From Enterococcus sp. 9E7_DIV0242 (lineage in GTDB: Bacteria; Bacillota; Bacilli; Lactobacillales; Enterococcaceae), in NCBI RefSeq assembly GCF_002140975.2, contig NZ_CP147247.1, forward strand, positions 1,364,001-1,428,000: a stretch of DNA of 64,000 nt, in the 5' to 3' direction. The notes beneath the pieces were generated by a model, which was given only the letters and a program-made list of their open reading frames with translations, ran no database searches and was not told the DNA's origin. Positions 27,901 through 35,927 of the stretch are shown piece by piece. The first letter of the stretch is position 1. Every line of letters begins with the position of its first letter. A program made the translations under genes and the position numbers.

Positions 27901-30113
27901 CCCATACTCGCTAGTTTAGAAGCCATCGCTCCTAGATCCGAAGGAATGCTTGAAGCAATCATTCCCATGGTTTCGGCTGTTTCCTGTAATAGGATATTGA
28001 TATCTAGAATTCGGCTAAACCCTTCTTGAATATCATCTGGCAACTTGCTGGCAATAAATCCTAACGCACCCATACCAGCTATCGCTATACCCATACTTGC
28101 TAAGCGAGACGCCATTTCACCTAAGTTCGATGGGATTTTTTCTGCAACCATCCCCATCGTTTCGGCTGTTTCCTGTAACAAGATATTGATATCTAAAATT
28201 CGGCTAAACCCTTCTTGGATTCCTTCCGGTAGCTTAGTTGCTATTAATCCTAACGCGCCCATACCAGCTATTGCTATACCCATACTTGCCAAACGAGACG
28301 CCATTTCGCCTAAGTTTGATGGGATTTTCTCCGCGATCATTCCCATCGTTTCGGCTGTTTCTTGTAGTAGGATATTAATATCTAAAATTCGACTAAAGCC
28401 TTCTTGAATTCCTTCCGGTAGCTTAGTCGCTATTAATCCCAGTGCACCCATTCCGGCTATTGCTATACCCATACTTGCCAAACGAGACGCCATTTCACCT
28501 AAGTTTGATGGGATTTTCTCTGCGATCATTCCCATCGTTTCGGCTGTTTCTTGTAGTAGGATATTAATATCTAAAATTCGACTAAAGCCTTCTTGAATTC
28601 CTTCCGGTAGCTTAGTCGCTATTAATCCCAGTGCACCCATTCCAGCTATTGCTATACCCATACTTGCCAAACGAGACGCCATTTCGCCTAAATCCGCTGG
28701 AATTTTCTCTGCGACCATCCCCATGGTTTCGGCTGTTTCTTGTAATAAGATATTGATATCTAAAATCCTACTAAAGCCCTCTTGGATTCCTTCTGGCAGC
28801 TTAGATGCTATTAGACCCAAGGCACCCATACCGGCAATTGCTATGCCCATACTTGCCAAACGAGACGTCATTTCACCTAAGTTCGATGGAATTTTCTTTG
28901 CGATCATTCCCATCGTTTCAGCTGTTTCTTGTAATAAGATATTGATATCCAGAATTTTATTAAAGCCTTCTTGAATGCCATCAGGAAGCTTCATAGCAAT
29001 CAAGCCAAGCGCACCCATTCCAACAATCGCTATACCCATACTCGCTAAACGAGACGCCATCTCACCTAGGTTAGATGGAATCTTCTCTGCGATCATTCCC
29101 ATCGTTTCAGCTGTTTCTTGTAATAGGATATTAATGTCTAGGATTTTACTAAAGCCCTCTTCTGCTCCCTCCGGGATTTTTGAGGCAATGACCACTAAAG
29201 CACCCATCCCAACGATGGCAATGCCCATACTTCCTAGTTTAGAAACCATTGCACCAAGGTCAGTCGGTACTTTATCTCCCACGGATTGCAAAGGCTCGGC
29301 AGCTTCCTCTAATAGAACGCAAATGTCTCTAATTGCTTGAAACCCTGCTTTGGCTTCTTTTTCACGTCCTGAAGAGAGTGTGCCGGCAACGGCTACAAGA
29401 GCCCCCATACCTAGAATTCCTACGCCAATACTTCCTAGCTTGGCTACAATCGCTCCGACATCCGTTGGTACCTTATCACCTACTTCTTTTAGTGATACTG
29501 CGGCTTCTTCAAGTAAGCTACTGATTTCTTTGATTGCTGAGAAGCCTGCCGCTGCTGCTTCTGGATTAGAGGCTGAAAAACTTCCAGCTACACCAGCCAA
29601 CACGCCCATCCCAGCTATGGCGATCCCCATGTTCGCTAATTTTGGCAGCATCGCACTCATGTCACCTGATACTTTTTCGTCAATGGTTTTTAGGGCAGCT
29701 GCTCCTATTTCTATGGATTTAGCGGTTTCTTCAATAAATTTTGTACTTTGCTCTCGAATCACATTACCAATATTTTCCAGATCCATTGCGACATTGCCTA
29801 AATCTACGGCTACATCTAAAGAAATATCTACACTCTCCATATGCTGTATTGTTTCATTGAGTTGAATCAACTGCATGTTGGTTTCAGTGATATTTTTAGC
29901 ATCTGTATTAATAACAGCTTTTTTTGAACTGAGATTTTCCAACTGCGTATTCATCGTTTCGATTTCTACGCTAGTTTCTCGCATCGTTTTCATATCCATC
30001 TTTACATCAAGTTTTTCCTTATTCAATCGCTTGATTTGAGAAGATATTTGAGCCAGTTCTTTTTCCGTTGCTTTTAAACTTTTTCTATCTATTGCTATTT
30101 TTTCTATTGCCAC
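24918..30113 (-). CDS. Tail tape measure protein
   Basis: A 1731-residue protein with a helical, coiled-coil N-terminus (residues 1-150), twelve tandem hydrophobic repeats of 63-69 residues (about 154-931), further helical repeats with EKFN/ILEKT-type segments, and a C-terminus typical of siphophage tape measures (KKKGTDTIPTMLTPGEFV...). No lytic domain is seen in it. The GTG at 30113 follows AAAGGAGG with seven-base spacing and is preferred to a TTG six codons earlier. With the usual 0.15 nm per residue, the tail would be about 260 nm long. It is flanked by the chaperone genes upstream and the lipoprotein array downstream. Confidence 0.9.
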   Translation of the reverse strand: MAIEKIAIDRKSLKATEKELAQISSQIKRLNKEKLDVKMDMKTMRETSVEIETMNTQLENLSSKKAVINTDAKNITETNMQLIQLNETIQHMESVDISLDVAVDLGNVAMDLENIGNVIREQSTKFIEETAKSIEIGAAALKTIDEKVSGDMSAMLPKLANMGIAIAGMGVLAGVAGSFSASNPEAAAAGFSAIKEISSLLEEAAVSLKEVGDKVPTDVGAIVAKLGSIGVGILGMGALVAVAGTLSSGREKEAKAGFQAIRDICVLLEEAAEPLQSVGDKVPTDLGAMVSKLGSMGIAIVGMGALVVIASKIPEGAEEGFSKILDINILLQETAETMGMIAEKIPSNLGEMASRLASMGIAIVGMGALGLIAMKLPDGIQEGFNKILDINILLQETAETMGMIAKKIPSNLGEMTSRLASMGIAIAGMGALGLIASKLPEGIQEGFSRILDINILLQETAETMGMVAEKIPADLGEMASRLASMGIAIAGMGALGLIATKLPEGIQEGFSRILDINILLQETAETMGMIAEKIPSNLGEMASRLASMGIAIAGMGALGLIATKLPEGIQEGFSRILDINILLQETAETMGMIAEKIPSNLGEMASRLASMGIAIAGMGALGLIATKLPEGIQEGFSRILDINILLQETAETMGMVAEKIPSNLGEMASRLASMGIAIAGMGALGFIASKLPDDIQEGFSRILDINILLQETAETMGMIASSIPSDLGAMASKLASMGIAIVGMGALVAIAGALAKKFPKEAKAGLEMMSGITTQLMTAAEAMALINSKVPANLEVMVEKLASMGIAIAGMGVLVGVVGKFAESNPLAALAGLMIIGEIVSLLTDTAEAMKQIDEKVPGNIEQVAEKLAAMGIAIGGMSAIVAAVGALVSTGIGALIAGAGLATVYAVAAELIHVSEAINQMDQNVPDDLSGIKGKIENIAAAIGYFTEANLGGVMDLFENAVGVLNTAVAAEGIMKLAEVGQELQKFEDITIPDNIETKINEIQGVFKYLQKGVGFLKEFGQVLTGGKVDTNIGEDAAKAIGNLASVAKSIQELEKFNMKDPKAVEKKIKMLQDTFQHFTKTKGLWADIGNFFDGGDIDTDIAKKAADYVTNLVKIADQLAKIEKTTLNYGTVLSKLQIIQDVLKSFDNFDVSMEIDSQILTDTVSKSDLLSQLVGHLETIMNFKFDDGAVGRFKVTVQSIKDAIEEVMSTDFTPKDENGNRKEMPDWTWSMEQDIQQAIDKLTKLNGMGEQLRIALDYGFDMGSFDRFEQAMLLMQEGISRVLKTDFTPKGDDGEDFDFGIWDEKTSPIAVAVQKLTKLNDMAAQLELALGFKFDDQATTDFSDTLGKVGQAVQMVASFKLGDYGNGTSSGTPVRKRGGDQEVGEDFGNSGDSGALTGDNFEVEVDNATQKVTQLNGLITSIQNVPLLSLEEFQAKTLAVKQCLAEISSFVMDEENINNAKTITSSADAFTKLAEELKLLLPQFTEFGQGFATNIMSQYNNDKPAEKVKEDFTQLEVDLRALITKFQEIGTGYKEGLVDTIVAAIPSIGDKLGEVVDGINTKDSPMMTKFRNIGAELGNAIIAGFSAAVEGLYVKVGSSNTPDFDIAKVGFQAKGGLVPQYLASGGLASIFKKKGTDTIPTMLTPGEFVQRKAAVQSFGLDFMSRVNNLDVPGAFRALTNRFGMQGMMPAVSTVVNNINHTTNNANRVTQHVVGGNADYLMKRVSRYLR
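27321..29654 (-). repeat. Twelve tandem repeats inside the tape measure gene
   Basis: Units of 63-69 codons, each built as SMGIAIxGMGALxxIAxKLP, a variable stretch, and DINILLQETAETMGMIAEKI. The seven central units (about 27930-29252) are exactly 63 codons (189 bases) each and several are almost identical in DNA, which points to recent unequal crossing-over. Confidence 0.88.
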
Positions 30114-30324
30114 TTTGCCGCCTCCTTTCAAATGTTTAACTATAATTCTTAATTGTAGTGAGTCCTAATTTGTCTATTTTAATTATAATTTTTATCGTTT
30201 AATCACTACCAAAGTAAAGATACCTTTAGAAATTTCAAATGTGATAAGCTGTATAAATTATTGATTGTTTATGTTACAATATTTTTGATTAAAAGTACCA
30301 TTACATCAACAAGGAGTATTTTAA

Positions 30325-31062
30325 ATGAAAAAAATATTTTTACTACTACTATCACTCAATTTACTTTCTGCATGCAGTAATACCAAAGAATCAACAAATT
30401 CACAAAAGGAGATATCTGAATCTCTAACGAGTGATGCTTCTAAACAAAATACAGCTAAAACTTTTACTGGTAGAATAACGATCGGTAATGATGGTGACTT
30501 ACTTGCTGATACGTATGATTTAGTTGCTGTCGGAGCTGGGTATGGTCCTGTTAGTTTATATCTTAATGAAGATGAAGGTTCTTCCTTCCGTAGACACATG
30601 GCTTCCACAGAAGGAAAAGAAACTATTGTTTCTTCTGATTTGGAATCCGCTAAGCCAGAATACTATAGCGAAAAAGTACAAGGGCTTGTTCTGCGAGAAG
30701 GCTCTGTCATAACAATCCAAGATGTATCCATTGAATTTAGTAAAACCGTTCAATCCAATGATAAAAAAATTCTAACAGGAGACCTTGCAGTTGGAGAAGA
30801 AGGAGATTTACTCCCCGGAACTTATAATCTAGTTCCCATTGGAGATGGATACGGTCCAGTCAGTCAATATACATCTGAAGATGAAGGCTCTGTTTTTCGA
30901 AAATACATTGCTTCTGTTGAAGCAAAAAAAATCATCCAAAAACTAGAATCAGAAGCAGGCGACCCCAGTAGCTATAGTGAGGAGATTCTAGGACTTATTC
31001 TTCACGAGGGTGACACACTTTCTGTTCGTGATGTTTCTGTTGAATTTTCTAAAATAGATTGA
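30325..31062 (+). CDS. Two-repeat lipoprotein on the opposite strand (moron)
   Basis: A 245-residue lipoprotein with lipobox LLSAC (Cys17), a Ser/Thr/Glu linker, and two copies of a roughly 90-residue domain (first TGRITIGNDGDLLADTYDLV, second TGDLAVGEEGDLLPGTYNLV, each followed by GxGYGPVS and EDEGSxFR). The GDLxxGxYxLV pattern recalls the beta-domains of some Gram-positive secreted lipoproteins. It is the only plus-strand gene inside the tail block apart from the IS, sits between tape measure and chaperones, and has its own ribosome site and terminator. It is therefore a separately expressed cargo gene. Confidence 0.8.
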   Translation: MKKIFLLLLSLNLLSACSNTKESTNSQKEISESLTSDASKQNTAKTFTGRITIGNDGDLLADTYDLVAVGAGYGPVSLYLNEDEGSSFRRHMASTEGKETIVSSDLESAKPEYYSEKVQGLVLREGSVITIQDVSIEFSKTVQSNDKKILTGDLAVGEEGDLLPGTYNLVPIGDGYGPVSQYTSEDEGSVFRKYIASVEAKKIIQKLESEAGDPSSYSEEILGLILHEGDTLSVRDVSVEFSKID

Positions 31063-31082
31063 CATCCTCTTTCAAGAATTAA

Positions 31083-31117
31083 AACACCTCTAATCAAATC
31101 GTTTAGAGGTGTTTTAT
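31083..31117 (+). terminator. Terminator of the plus-strand lipoprotein
   Basis: AACACCTCTAA and TTTAGAGGTGTT stem followed by TTATATTCTT. Confidence 0.75.
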
Positions 31118-31449
31118 ATTCTTCTATATCTATCTTCGGTCGTTAAAAAAATATCAGCAAAAGATATTGTGGAGTAGCTCATAATAGTAAAAGTTTAGCT
31201 AAAATAGGTTCTCAAAGTCAGCGAAATATTCGTTCTAATTTTGATTAATAAATAGATAGTTTTCTTGAAATTGCAAATTTTTGATATTATTTGAATACCA
31301 AGAAAATAAAATTAGCCAGATTAATTAAACATCTGACTAGTTTTATGCAAATTTGAATAAATTAAGTTTTAACATATTTATATTTTCATCTTCTTTGGAA
31401 TTAGTAATTAAATACTATATATTAGTTTTTGATATTTCAAATCTATTCT
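31118..31449. other. Non-coding gap beside the lipoprotein moron
   Basis: AT-rich, about 330 bases between the converging plus-strand lipoprotein and the minus-strand chaperone genes. No gene, repeat or promoter stands out. Confidence 0.5.
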
Positions 31450-31764
31450 TTAATCTAAATCTGCTAAATCCTCATTTGTATAAAACAACACAGCATATTC
31501 CTTCGGCTTTTTGACCTTTCGTTTGGTCTCATTGCTGAGGGATTTCCATTCCAGAAAATTCTTATAGCTTTCTTCATTGGCATATTGGCCATATGCTACT
31601 AATAATTCAGCAACGCCCCAATGATCTAAAATGACATTCGGACGTTGCTTCAAAACTTTTGCTACATAATGAGCCATGTAGGTATAGATGTTCAAGCTGG
31701 CAAAAAACGTTTCTGCCTCTACTTCTACAGAAGAGTCATTTTCGCAAGCTCGTCGATAGATCAA
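31450..31764 (-). CDS. Tail assembly chaperone extension (gpT-like), probably made by -1 frameshift
   Basis: A reading frame of about 104 codons that overlaps the stop of the preceding chaperone gene by four bases, in the -1 frame relative to it. The only available start is a TTG with no good ribosome site. Upstream lies a T TTT TTC slippery site, so the product is most likely a 289-residue fusion (184 residues of the first protein, Arg, then this frame), as for the G and GT tail chaperones of lambda-like phages. Position just before the tape measure fits. Confidence 0.72.
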   Translation of the reverse strand: MIYRRACENDSSVEVEAETFFASLNIYTYMAHYVAKVLKQRPNVILDHWGVAELLVAYGQYANEESYKNFLEWKSLSNETKRKVKKPKEYAVLFYTNEDLADLD

Positions 31765-32318
31765 CCGAAAAAAACATCAGCTTCATTAAAGACTTCTGGG
31801 TGTTTATCCATGATCTTATTCAGGTTTTCTATAACAGAAAATGGCAGCATATACTCACCCATCTGATCATCGATCCCTAAGAAGGTTGCAACTAAATTAT
31901 AAATGGCTAGGTGGATTTCATCTCCCGCATTGACAAAAATGGATAGTAGCTCTTCTTTATTAAATTCTTCTACATCGCCATTCTCTTTCAATTTATTGAA
32001 AAACGGAGTGATTTTCATAATTGCATCAACAATTCTCAAATCAGAACGTGGTGTGATCATGATATCAGCAAAAGCAACGCTGAACACATAATATTTGCCA
32101 ACTTCAACTGCGCCTTCCGGCTTTTGTTCAAAGTGAGACTGAGGAACACGAAATTTCACATTGTATTCGCCTGTTTTCACTTCCGTTTTGTTTGCATCAC
32201 CTATGACTGATACCTCTTGATCTTTTACAACCGCAAAAGGAGTATCATCCTCACTTACTTTTTTCAATTTATTGCTGATCGTTAAAAAATCAGCAGCTTT
32301 CATGCCTTTTTCTTCCAT
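31761..32318 (-). CDS. Tail assembly chaperone (gpG-like)
   Basis: A 185-residue soluble, acidic, mostly helical protein (residues 90-185) with a beta-rich N-terminal region. The start at 32318 follows AGGAGG. No strong family motif is visible. The assignment rests on gene order (tube protein, this gene, overlapping -1 frame, tape measure) and on the slippery heptamer at its very end. Confidence 0.7.
   Translation of the reverse strand: MEEKGMKAADFLTISNKLKKVSEDDTPFAVVKDQEVSVIGDANKTEVKTGEYNVKFRVPQSHFEQKPEGAVEVGKYYVFSVAFADIMITPRSDLRIVDAIMKITPFFNKLKENGDVEEFNKEELLSIFVNAGDEIHLAIYNLVATFLGIDDQMGEYMLPFSVIENLNKIMDKHPEVFNEADVFFG
31767..31773 (-). promoter_or_regulatory. Slippery heptamer for programmed -1 ribosomal frameshift
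   Basis: T TTT TTC read in the frame GTT TTT TTC GGT TGA, one codon before the stop of the chaperone gene. A -1 slip enters the downstream frame exactly. Confidence 0.65.
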
Positions 32319-32447
32319 CTCTGTATTCCTCCTGATTTTAAACTGAAGTCGGATCGAAAGTACGACCTTTCAAACCCGCTGTATTATTTTGTAGCAGTAA
32401 GACCGGAAATCGACTAATCTCCAGCCTTACAGCCTTCTTACCTTTGA

Positions 32448-33767
32448 TTACTCAGCTACTCGATACATTTCGAAGAAGTTGCCGTTTTTGTCTCGTTGTA
32501 CAGAAATTGTGAATTCGAAGGTTGTTTCTTCGCCATTCACTGTTCCTGGGAATGATGTGATCAATACATTGTTGTAGATGTAGTGTTGTTTCACACCATC
32601 TGTTTGTTCTTGAACGAATGACATACGTACACGACGTTCGTTCAATGATGATTCGCTAGCTACAAAATGTTCAACATCTACTTGTTTAGGGTAGCTGATC
32701 AACAATTTTTTCCCAACTAAAGATTGATGGAAAGCGATTTTTCCTGAATCAAGAACGATAAATTGTTTTTCATTGATGTCCATGATCACTGGTGAACTCA
32801 CACGAGTCAACAATGAATCTGTCACATTACAGCTGTCAGCGATTGCTGCTGTTGTAAAGGCACACTCATCCATGAACATATCTGGTAATTGAATGTAACC
32901 ATAGTCTTTACCAGGTTCTGCAACTACTTCTTTTTCAGCAGTTTGAACAACCCAGCCGCTTGTCATATGTCCTTTAGACATCAATGGGTTCAGCTTCCAG
33001 TAATTCGCTGTTACGCTCTTACCAGTCACTGTTCTTTCGATTGCAATACTTGATGCATCATAGCCAGCACCATAACAGCTTGCTTCAACAGGATCGACTG
33101 TTAATTCACCAGCAAACTCATCGATACAGCCGATTTTGATGACATCATTTACTTCAAAGTCTTCTAGGCTGTTGTAAACATAGATAGAAGAGAAGCCGAT
33201 ATCTGATTTGATTGTTGTTTCAGGTGTTACTTCCAGCTTGATGAAGATACCATCAGCTGATTCTTGCCATCCGCCATTTGTAGGGATTTGACCAGTTGGT
33301 TTCACTAAATCAACAACTACAGGTTGGAATCCGGCTTCTGTTACTGTGAATGATTGTTCGAAAACATCAGCTTCTGTTTGATTTTTGTTTTTGATATCTG
33401 AAATCGTTGTTTTCAGCTCATACGTTCCTGCTGCCGGGAAATGAACGTAATACGTGATGATTCCTGCCGCAAATTCAGTTGCGTCTGCACGCAGTTCAAA
33501 GGTTGCTTCAGAAGGAGCGCCCGCAGCGTTCATAACTGTCAAAGTACCGGTATTTTTACAGCCTTCTGCTAGACAATTGAATTTATCTTCCGGAGTGTTG
33601 TATACGTTGTATGCTGCTGCTCCATTTTGAGTATAGTAATTCTTTGTGTTGATTTTTACACAGCTGTCAATATCTGTCAGTACTGCAAAATCCACTTCCA
33701 TTAGTTTGTTTAAGGATTTCATCCCAATTTTAGAAATCAATGTATCATTGCCGCATCTTGTTGTCAT
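32448..33767 (-). CDS. Major tail tube-like protein, Cys-containing
   Basis: A 439-residue structural protein made largely of beta strands, with an internal Ig-like segment (about residues 65-150, including FPAAGTYELKTTISD). The C-terminus (RVRMSFVQEQTDG ... YNNVLITSFPG ... FEFTISVQRDKNG) resembles tail tube proteins. About nine Cys are spread over the chain. A strong AGGAGG site and the place directly before the chaperones fit a major tail protein. A contractile sheath is less likely because no second tube gene accompanies it. Confidence 0.65.
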   Translation of the reverse strand: MTTRCGNDTLISKIGMKSLNKLMEVDFAVLTDIDSCVKINTKNYYTQNGAAAYNVYNTPEDKFNCLAEGCKNTGTLTVMNAAGAPSEATFELRADATEFAAGIITYYVHFPAAGTYELKTTISDIKNKNQTEADVFEQSFTVTEAGFQPVVVDLVKPTGQIPTNGGWQESADGIFIKLEVTPETTIKSDIGFSSIYVYNSLEDFEVNDVIKIGCIDEFAGELTVDPVEASCYGAGYDASSIAIERTVTGKSVTANYWKLNPLMSKGHMTSGWVVQTAEKEVVAEPGKDYGYIQLPDMFMDECAFTTAAIADSCNVTDSLLTRVSSPVIMDINEKQFIVLDSGKIAFHQSLVGKKLLISYPKQVDVEHFVASESSLNERRVRMSFVQEQTDGVKQHYIYNNVLITSFPGTVNGEETTFEFTISVQRDKNGNFFEMYRVAE

Positions 33768-33783
33768 TTATTTTTCCTCCTAT

Positions 33784-33927
33784 TTATTGGTTGTTTTGAA
33801 CGACACGTGCTGCATCTCGTTCATATCTTCCACCATTTTTTTTGTTTAAGACCATTAATTTACGTTGAATAAACGCTTGCTTATCCATCGTTTCTTTTTT
33901 AGCAGTCTCTTTCTTTTCTTTTGCCAT
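33784..33927 (-). CDS. Very small basic protein before the tail tube gene
   Basis: A 47-residue Lys/Arg-rich protein (MAKEKKETAKKET...) with a strong AGGAGGAATGAACA ribosome site, ending 16 bases before the tube gene. No family recognised. The ribosome site and operon position make it a likely real gene. Confidence 0.65.
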   Translation of the reverse strand: MAKEKKETAKKETMDKQAFIQRKLMVLNKKNGGRYERDAARVVQNNQ

Positions 33928-34222
33928 TGTTCATTCCTCCTGTGGGTTGCCGTTTATCGGCTAATATTTATGAGCAAATCTTTGTCTTTTGCCAAAGATC
34001 TGGACATACATTGTTCCTTGGATAGCGTTACACTCTCAGTTGACCAGCCGAGGGAGCTTTCTGTAACGACGATCCACTGGTAATAACACACCAGAATTTG
34101 CCGGGAATCATTCAGATTTCAAGCAAGGTTGGTGCTTTTCGACTACTTTCCAACATCCTTAAATAAGCTTGGAAAATTGCCACTTTTCATTAATTGCTTT
34201 CAGAATTGCAGATGTAAATTAA
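33928..34222. other. Non-coding gap between small tail genes
   Basis: 295 bases with no gene that I can support; no clear promoter or terminator. Confidence 0.45.
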
Positions 34223-34465
34223 TCAGCTTTCCTTAAACATTTTGACTGGACTCCCGTTTATACTATAGGTCTGTTCTAGTAGAAATCGTCCATCACTCTC
34301 CATAACCTCGTACATTTCACCAGCATAAAAGGTTTTAATCTGACCGCTAGGCAAAACCATTCGGGTTTCACGCTGAAATGTATGATTTGATACTCGTCTG
34401 CTTCCACAGGAAGAGCATCCGGATTTCGTTACTTGCTGTTTGATCCCCATAAATTGGATCTTCAT
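34223..34465 (-). CDS. Small Cys-motif phage protein (CSSCGSRR)
   Basis: An 80-residue protein with GCSSCGSRR near residue 16, a possible half zinc site, followed by a beta-rich stretch. A longer in-frame start at 34582 would overlap the previous gene by about 90 bases. The ATG at 34465 has GGAGG nine bases upstream and removes the overlap, so it is preferred. Together with the next gene it forms a pair of small CxxC proteins at the start of the late operon. Confidence 0.65.
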   Translation of the reverse strand: MKIQFMGIKQQVTKSGCSSCGSRRVSNHTFQRETRMVLPSGQIKTFYAGEMYEVMESDGRFLLEQTYSINGSPVKMFKES

Positions 34466-34493
34466 ATCGCAGCCCTCCAACTCATGTATCGCT

Positions 34494-34799
34494 TTACTCG
34501 TCAATGATTTCAATAACGCAATAGGATAACCTTGTTGTCTTACCTCCACATGATTTACAACGTGTTTCTGTATACACAACACCTGCTGCCTCCAACTGAT
34601 CTACTAACTGTTTCGAGTAATGCCGTTCAGCCTTCGCTTGCTTCAGTGACCGAATAAACAGCGCATCGTCGCCTAAATCATATTTTGTTCCGGGGGTTAA
34701 TCGTAAATGGCTGTAAACAGCCGTTCCACCCTCATTACGAACAACATTCAGTGTCATTGCCGTATCGATTCCATCAATTAATTTGAAATAGCTCTTCAT
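34494..34799 (-). CDS. Small phage protein with CKSCGG motif
   Basis: A 101-residue protein, first in the late gene block, with a beta-rich N-terminus and CKSCGGKT near residue 81. GGAGGTCGATA precedes the ATG. Its location would suit a head-tail completion or tail terminator protein, but the sequence gives no proof. Confidence 0.6.
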   Translation of the reverse strand: MKSYFKLIDGIDTAMTLNVVRNEGGTAVYSHLRLTPGTKYDLGDDALFIRSLKQAKAERHYSKQLVDQLEAAGVVYTETRCKSCGGKTTRLSYCVIEIIDE

Positions 34800-35387
34800 T
34801 ATCGACCTCCACTGCCTTTCACTTTTTTGCTTTGATTATCATCAGCGGGTGAAGCCTTTTTACTTGTTTCAGACTATTCAGAATGTCCGATAGTCCTTCT
34901 GCTGCATAAATACTTTTTTATCCAAGCCACCTCACTTTAACGATTTTTATAAATCTGGTAAAAGATTGCCATAGCAAATCTTGATCTATAAAAACGTAGA
35001 TGAATCTTTTCAACCCTGTTTATTTATTTGAGCTGTTGTAAAAATTCATCTGCCGGAATTGTTTCTGACCTTCATCACAAACTACCATCAAAAAATGAAG
35101 CCTGTTGTTTCTCTCTATGAATCATACGAAATAGCTCACTAACCGAAGAGTGAATCCTACTTTTGCAAAGAATTTTACAGATATATAAATCTGTATCCTT
35201 GATAGGAAGCCTTTACTTGGTCGTTTCCTTCGTTGCATTCATTGAGAAACAATCTTTTGAAAAAAATGGATGATTTGATAGTCTGTTGTTTCCTTCTCAA
35301 GTTCCATTGCTCATGCACCTTCAACTGGAAGTGATTCTCTCATTCGTTTTGGGCTTCCATCAGCCAGTGCAAAAGCAATTATTTCTC

Positions 35388-35443
35388 GATGAACCTATCT
35401 TACAATGGAAACAGACGTTAAAAATCCGAACATCGTCCGTATT
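35388..35443 (-). promoter_or_regulatory. Late-promoter-like repeat, copy 3
   Basis: Minus strand: GGACGATGTTCGGATTTTT, AACGTCTGTTTCC, TGTAAGAT and GGTTCATCGAGAAAT. Same architecture as the other three copies. Confidence 0.55.
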
Positions 35444-35651
35444 CCGTCAGGCTGTATTTCTAGCTGCAGACATTTACTATTGAGGACTCATTATCTGAAT
35501 TCAATTTTTTATCAAGGAATCCTTGAATCAATCAATAACTTTTTCTTGTCTTACCGGAGACTGTATCGAACCTGTTTCTACGTTCGTCACTCTCTTGATT
35601 TGAACGATCTGTGTGCAGTACTCTTTTTCATTGATTGCATCAACAATTTCT

Positions 35652-35710
35652 TGATGGTACTATCTTATAATGAAAGTCAGCAGTAAAAATTCGGCTATCG
35701 TCCGTATTAA
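35652..35710 (-). promoter_or_regulatory. Late-promoter-like repeat, copy 2
   Basis: Minus strand: GGACGATAGCCGAATTTTT, ACTGCTGACTTTC, TATAAGAT and GTACCATCAAGAAAT. Confidence 0.55.
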
Positions 35711-35868
35711 TTATTAGTATTGATAGGCAGACAACACCGTTTCAACACGAGTAAATTCAACCAGAACGGATAAAGCCTACCCTCTCTTCCTGATAGAAAA
35801 GCACTGACTGATGAAATAATTCAGCTGTCCTTCGCTGCTCTTTTTCCAGTCAGTGCTGTACACATTTT

Positions 35869-35926
35869 CCTGATACTACCATTTTATAGCGGAAAGTGAC
35901 GTCAAAAATCCGTGAATCGTTCACTT
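35869..35926 (-). promoter_or_regulatory. Late-promoter-like repeat, copy 1, next to the activator gene
   Basis: Minus strand: GAACGATTCACGGATTTTT, GACGTCACTTTCCGC, TATAAAAT and GGTAGTATCAGGAAAAT. It starts within two bases of the activator stop codon. There is a good -10 but no standard -35, as expected for an activator-dependent late promoter. Confidence 0.6.
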
Positions 35927-35927
35927 C

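Larger units (their letters stand above)
34800..35927. other. Long non-coding region carrying three late-promoter-like repeats
   Basis: About 1.13 kb where a complete phage would have terminase, portal and capsid genes. Instead it has three copies of a 55-base promoter-like repeat, a wide inverted repeat (35803-35813 with 35853-35864, AGCACTGACTG) and short reading-frame scraps on the minus strand. Possibly the scar of a deletion of packaging and head genes, or a designed long leader. Confidence 0.55.

Noticed and set aside
28045..29340. Several plus-strand frames of 80-170 codons opposite the tape measure gene.
   Set aside because: They mirror the internal repeats of the tape measure; repeated sequence keeps the antisense frame open.
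32448..33767. The 439-residue structural protein as a contractile tail sheath.
   Set aside because: No baseplate wedge or separate tube genes are present, and the hub, Dit-like and chaperone pattern fits a flexible siphophage tail.
35405..35686. A 93-codon plus-strand frame in the late-promoter region.
   Set aside because: It runs through two copies of the promoter repeat on the opposite strand and has no ribosome site.
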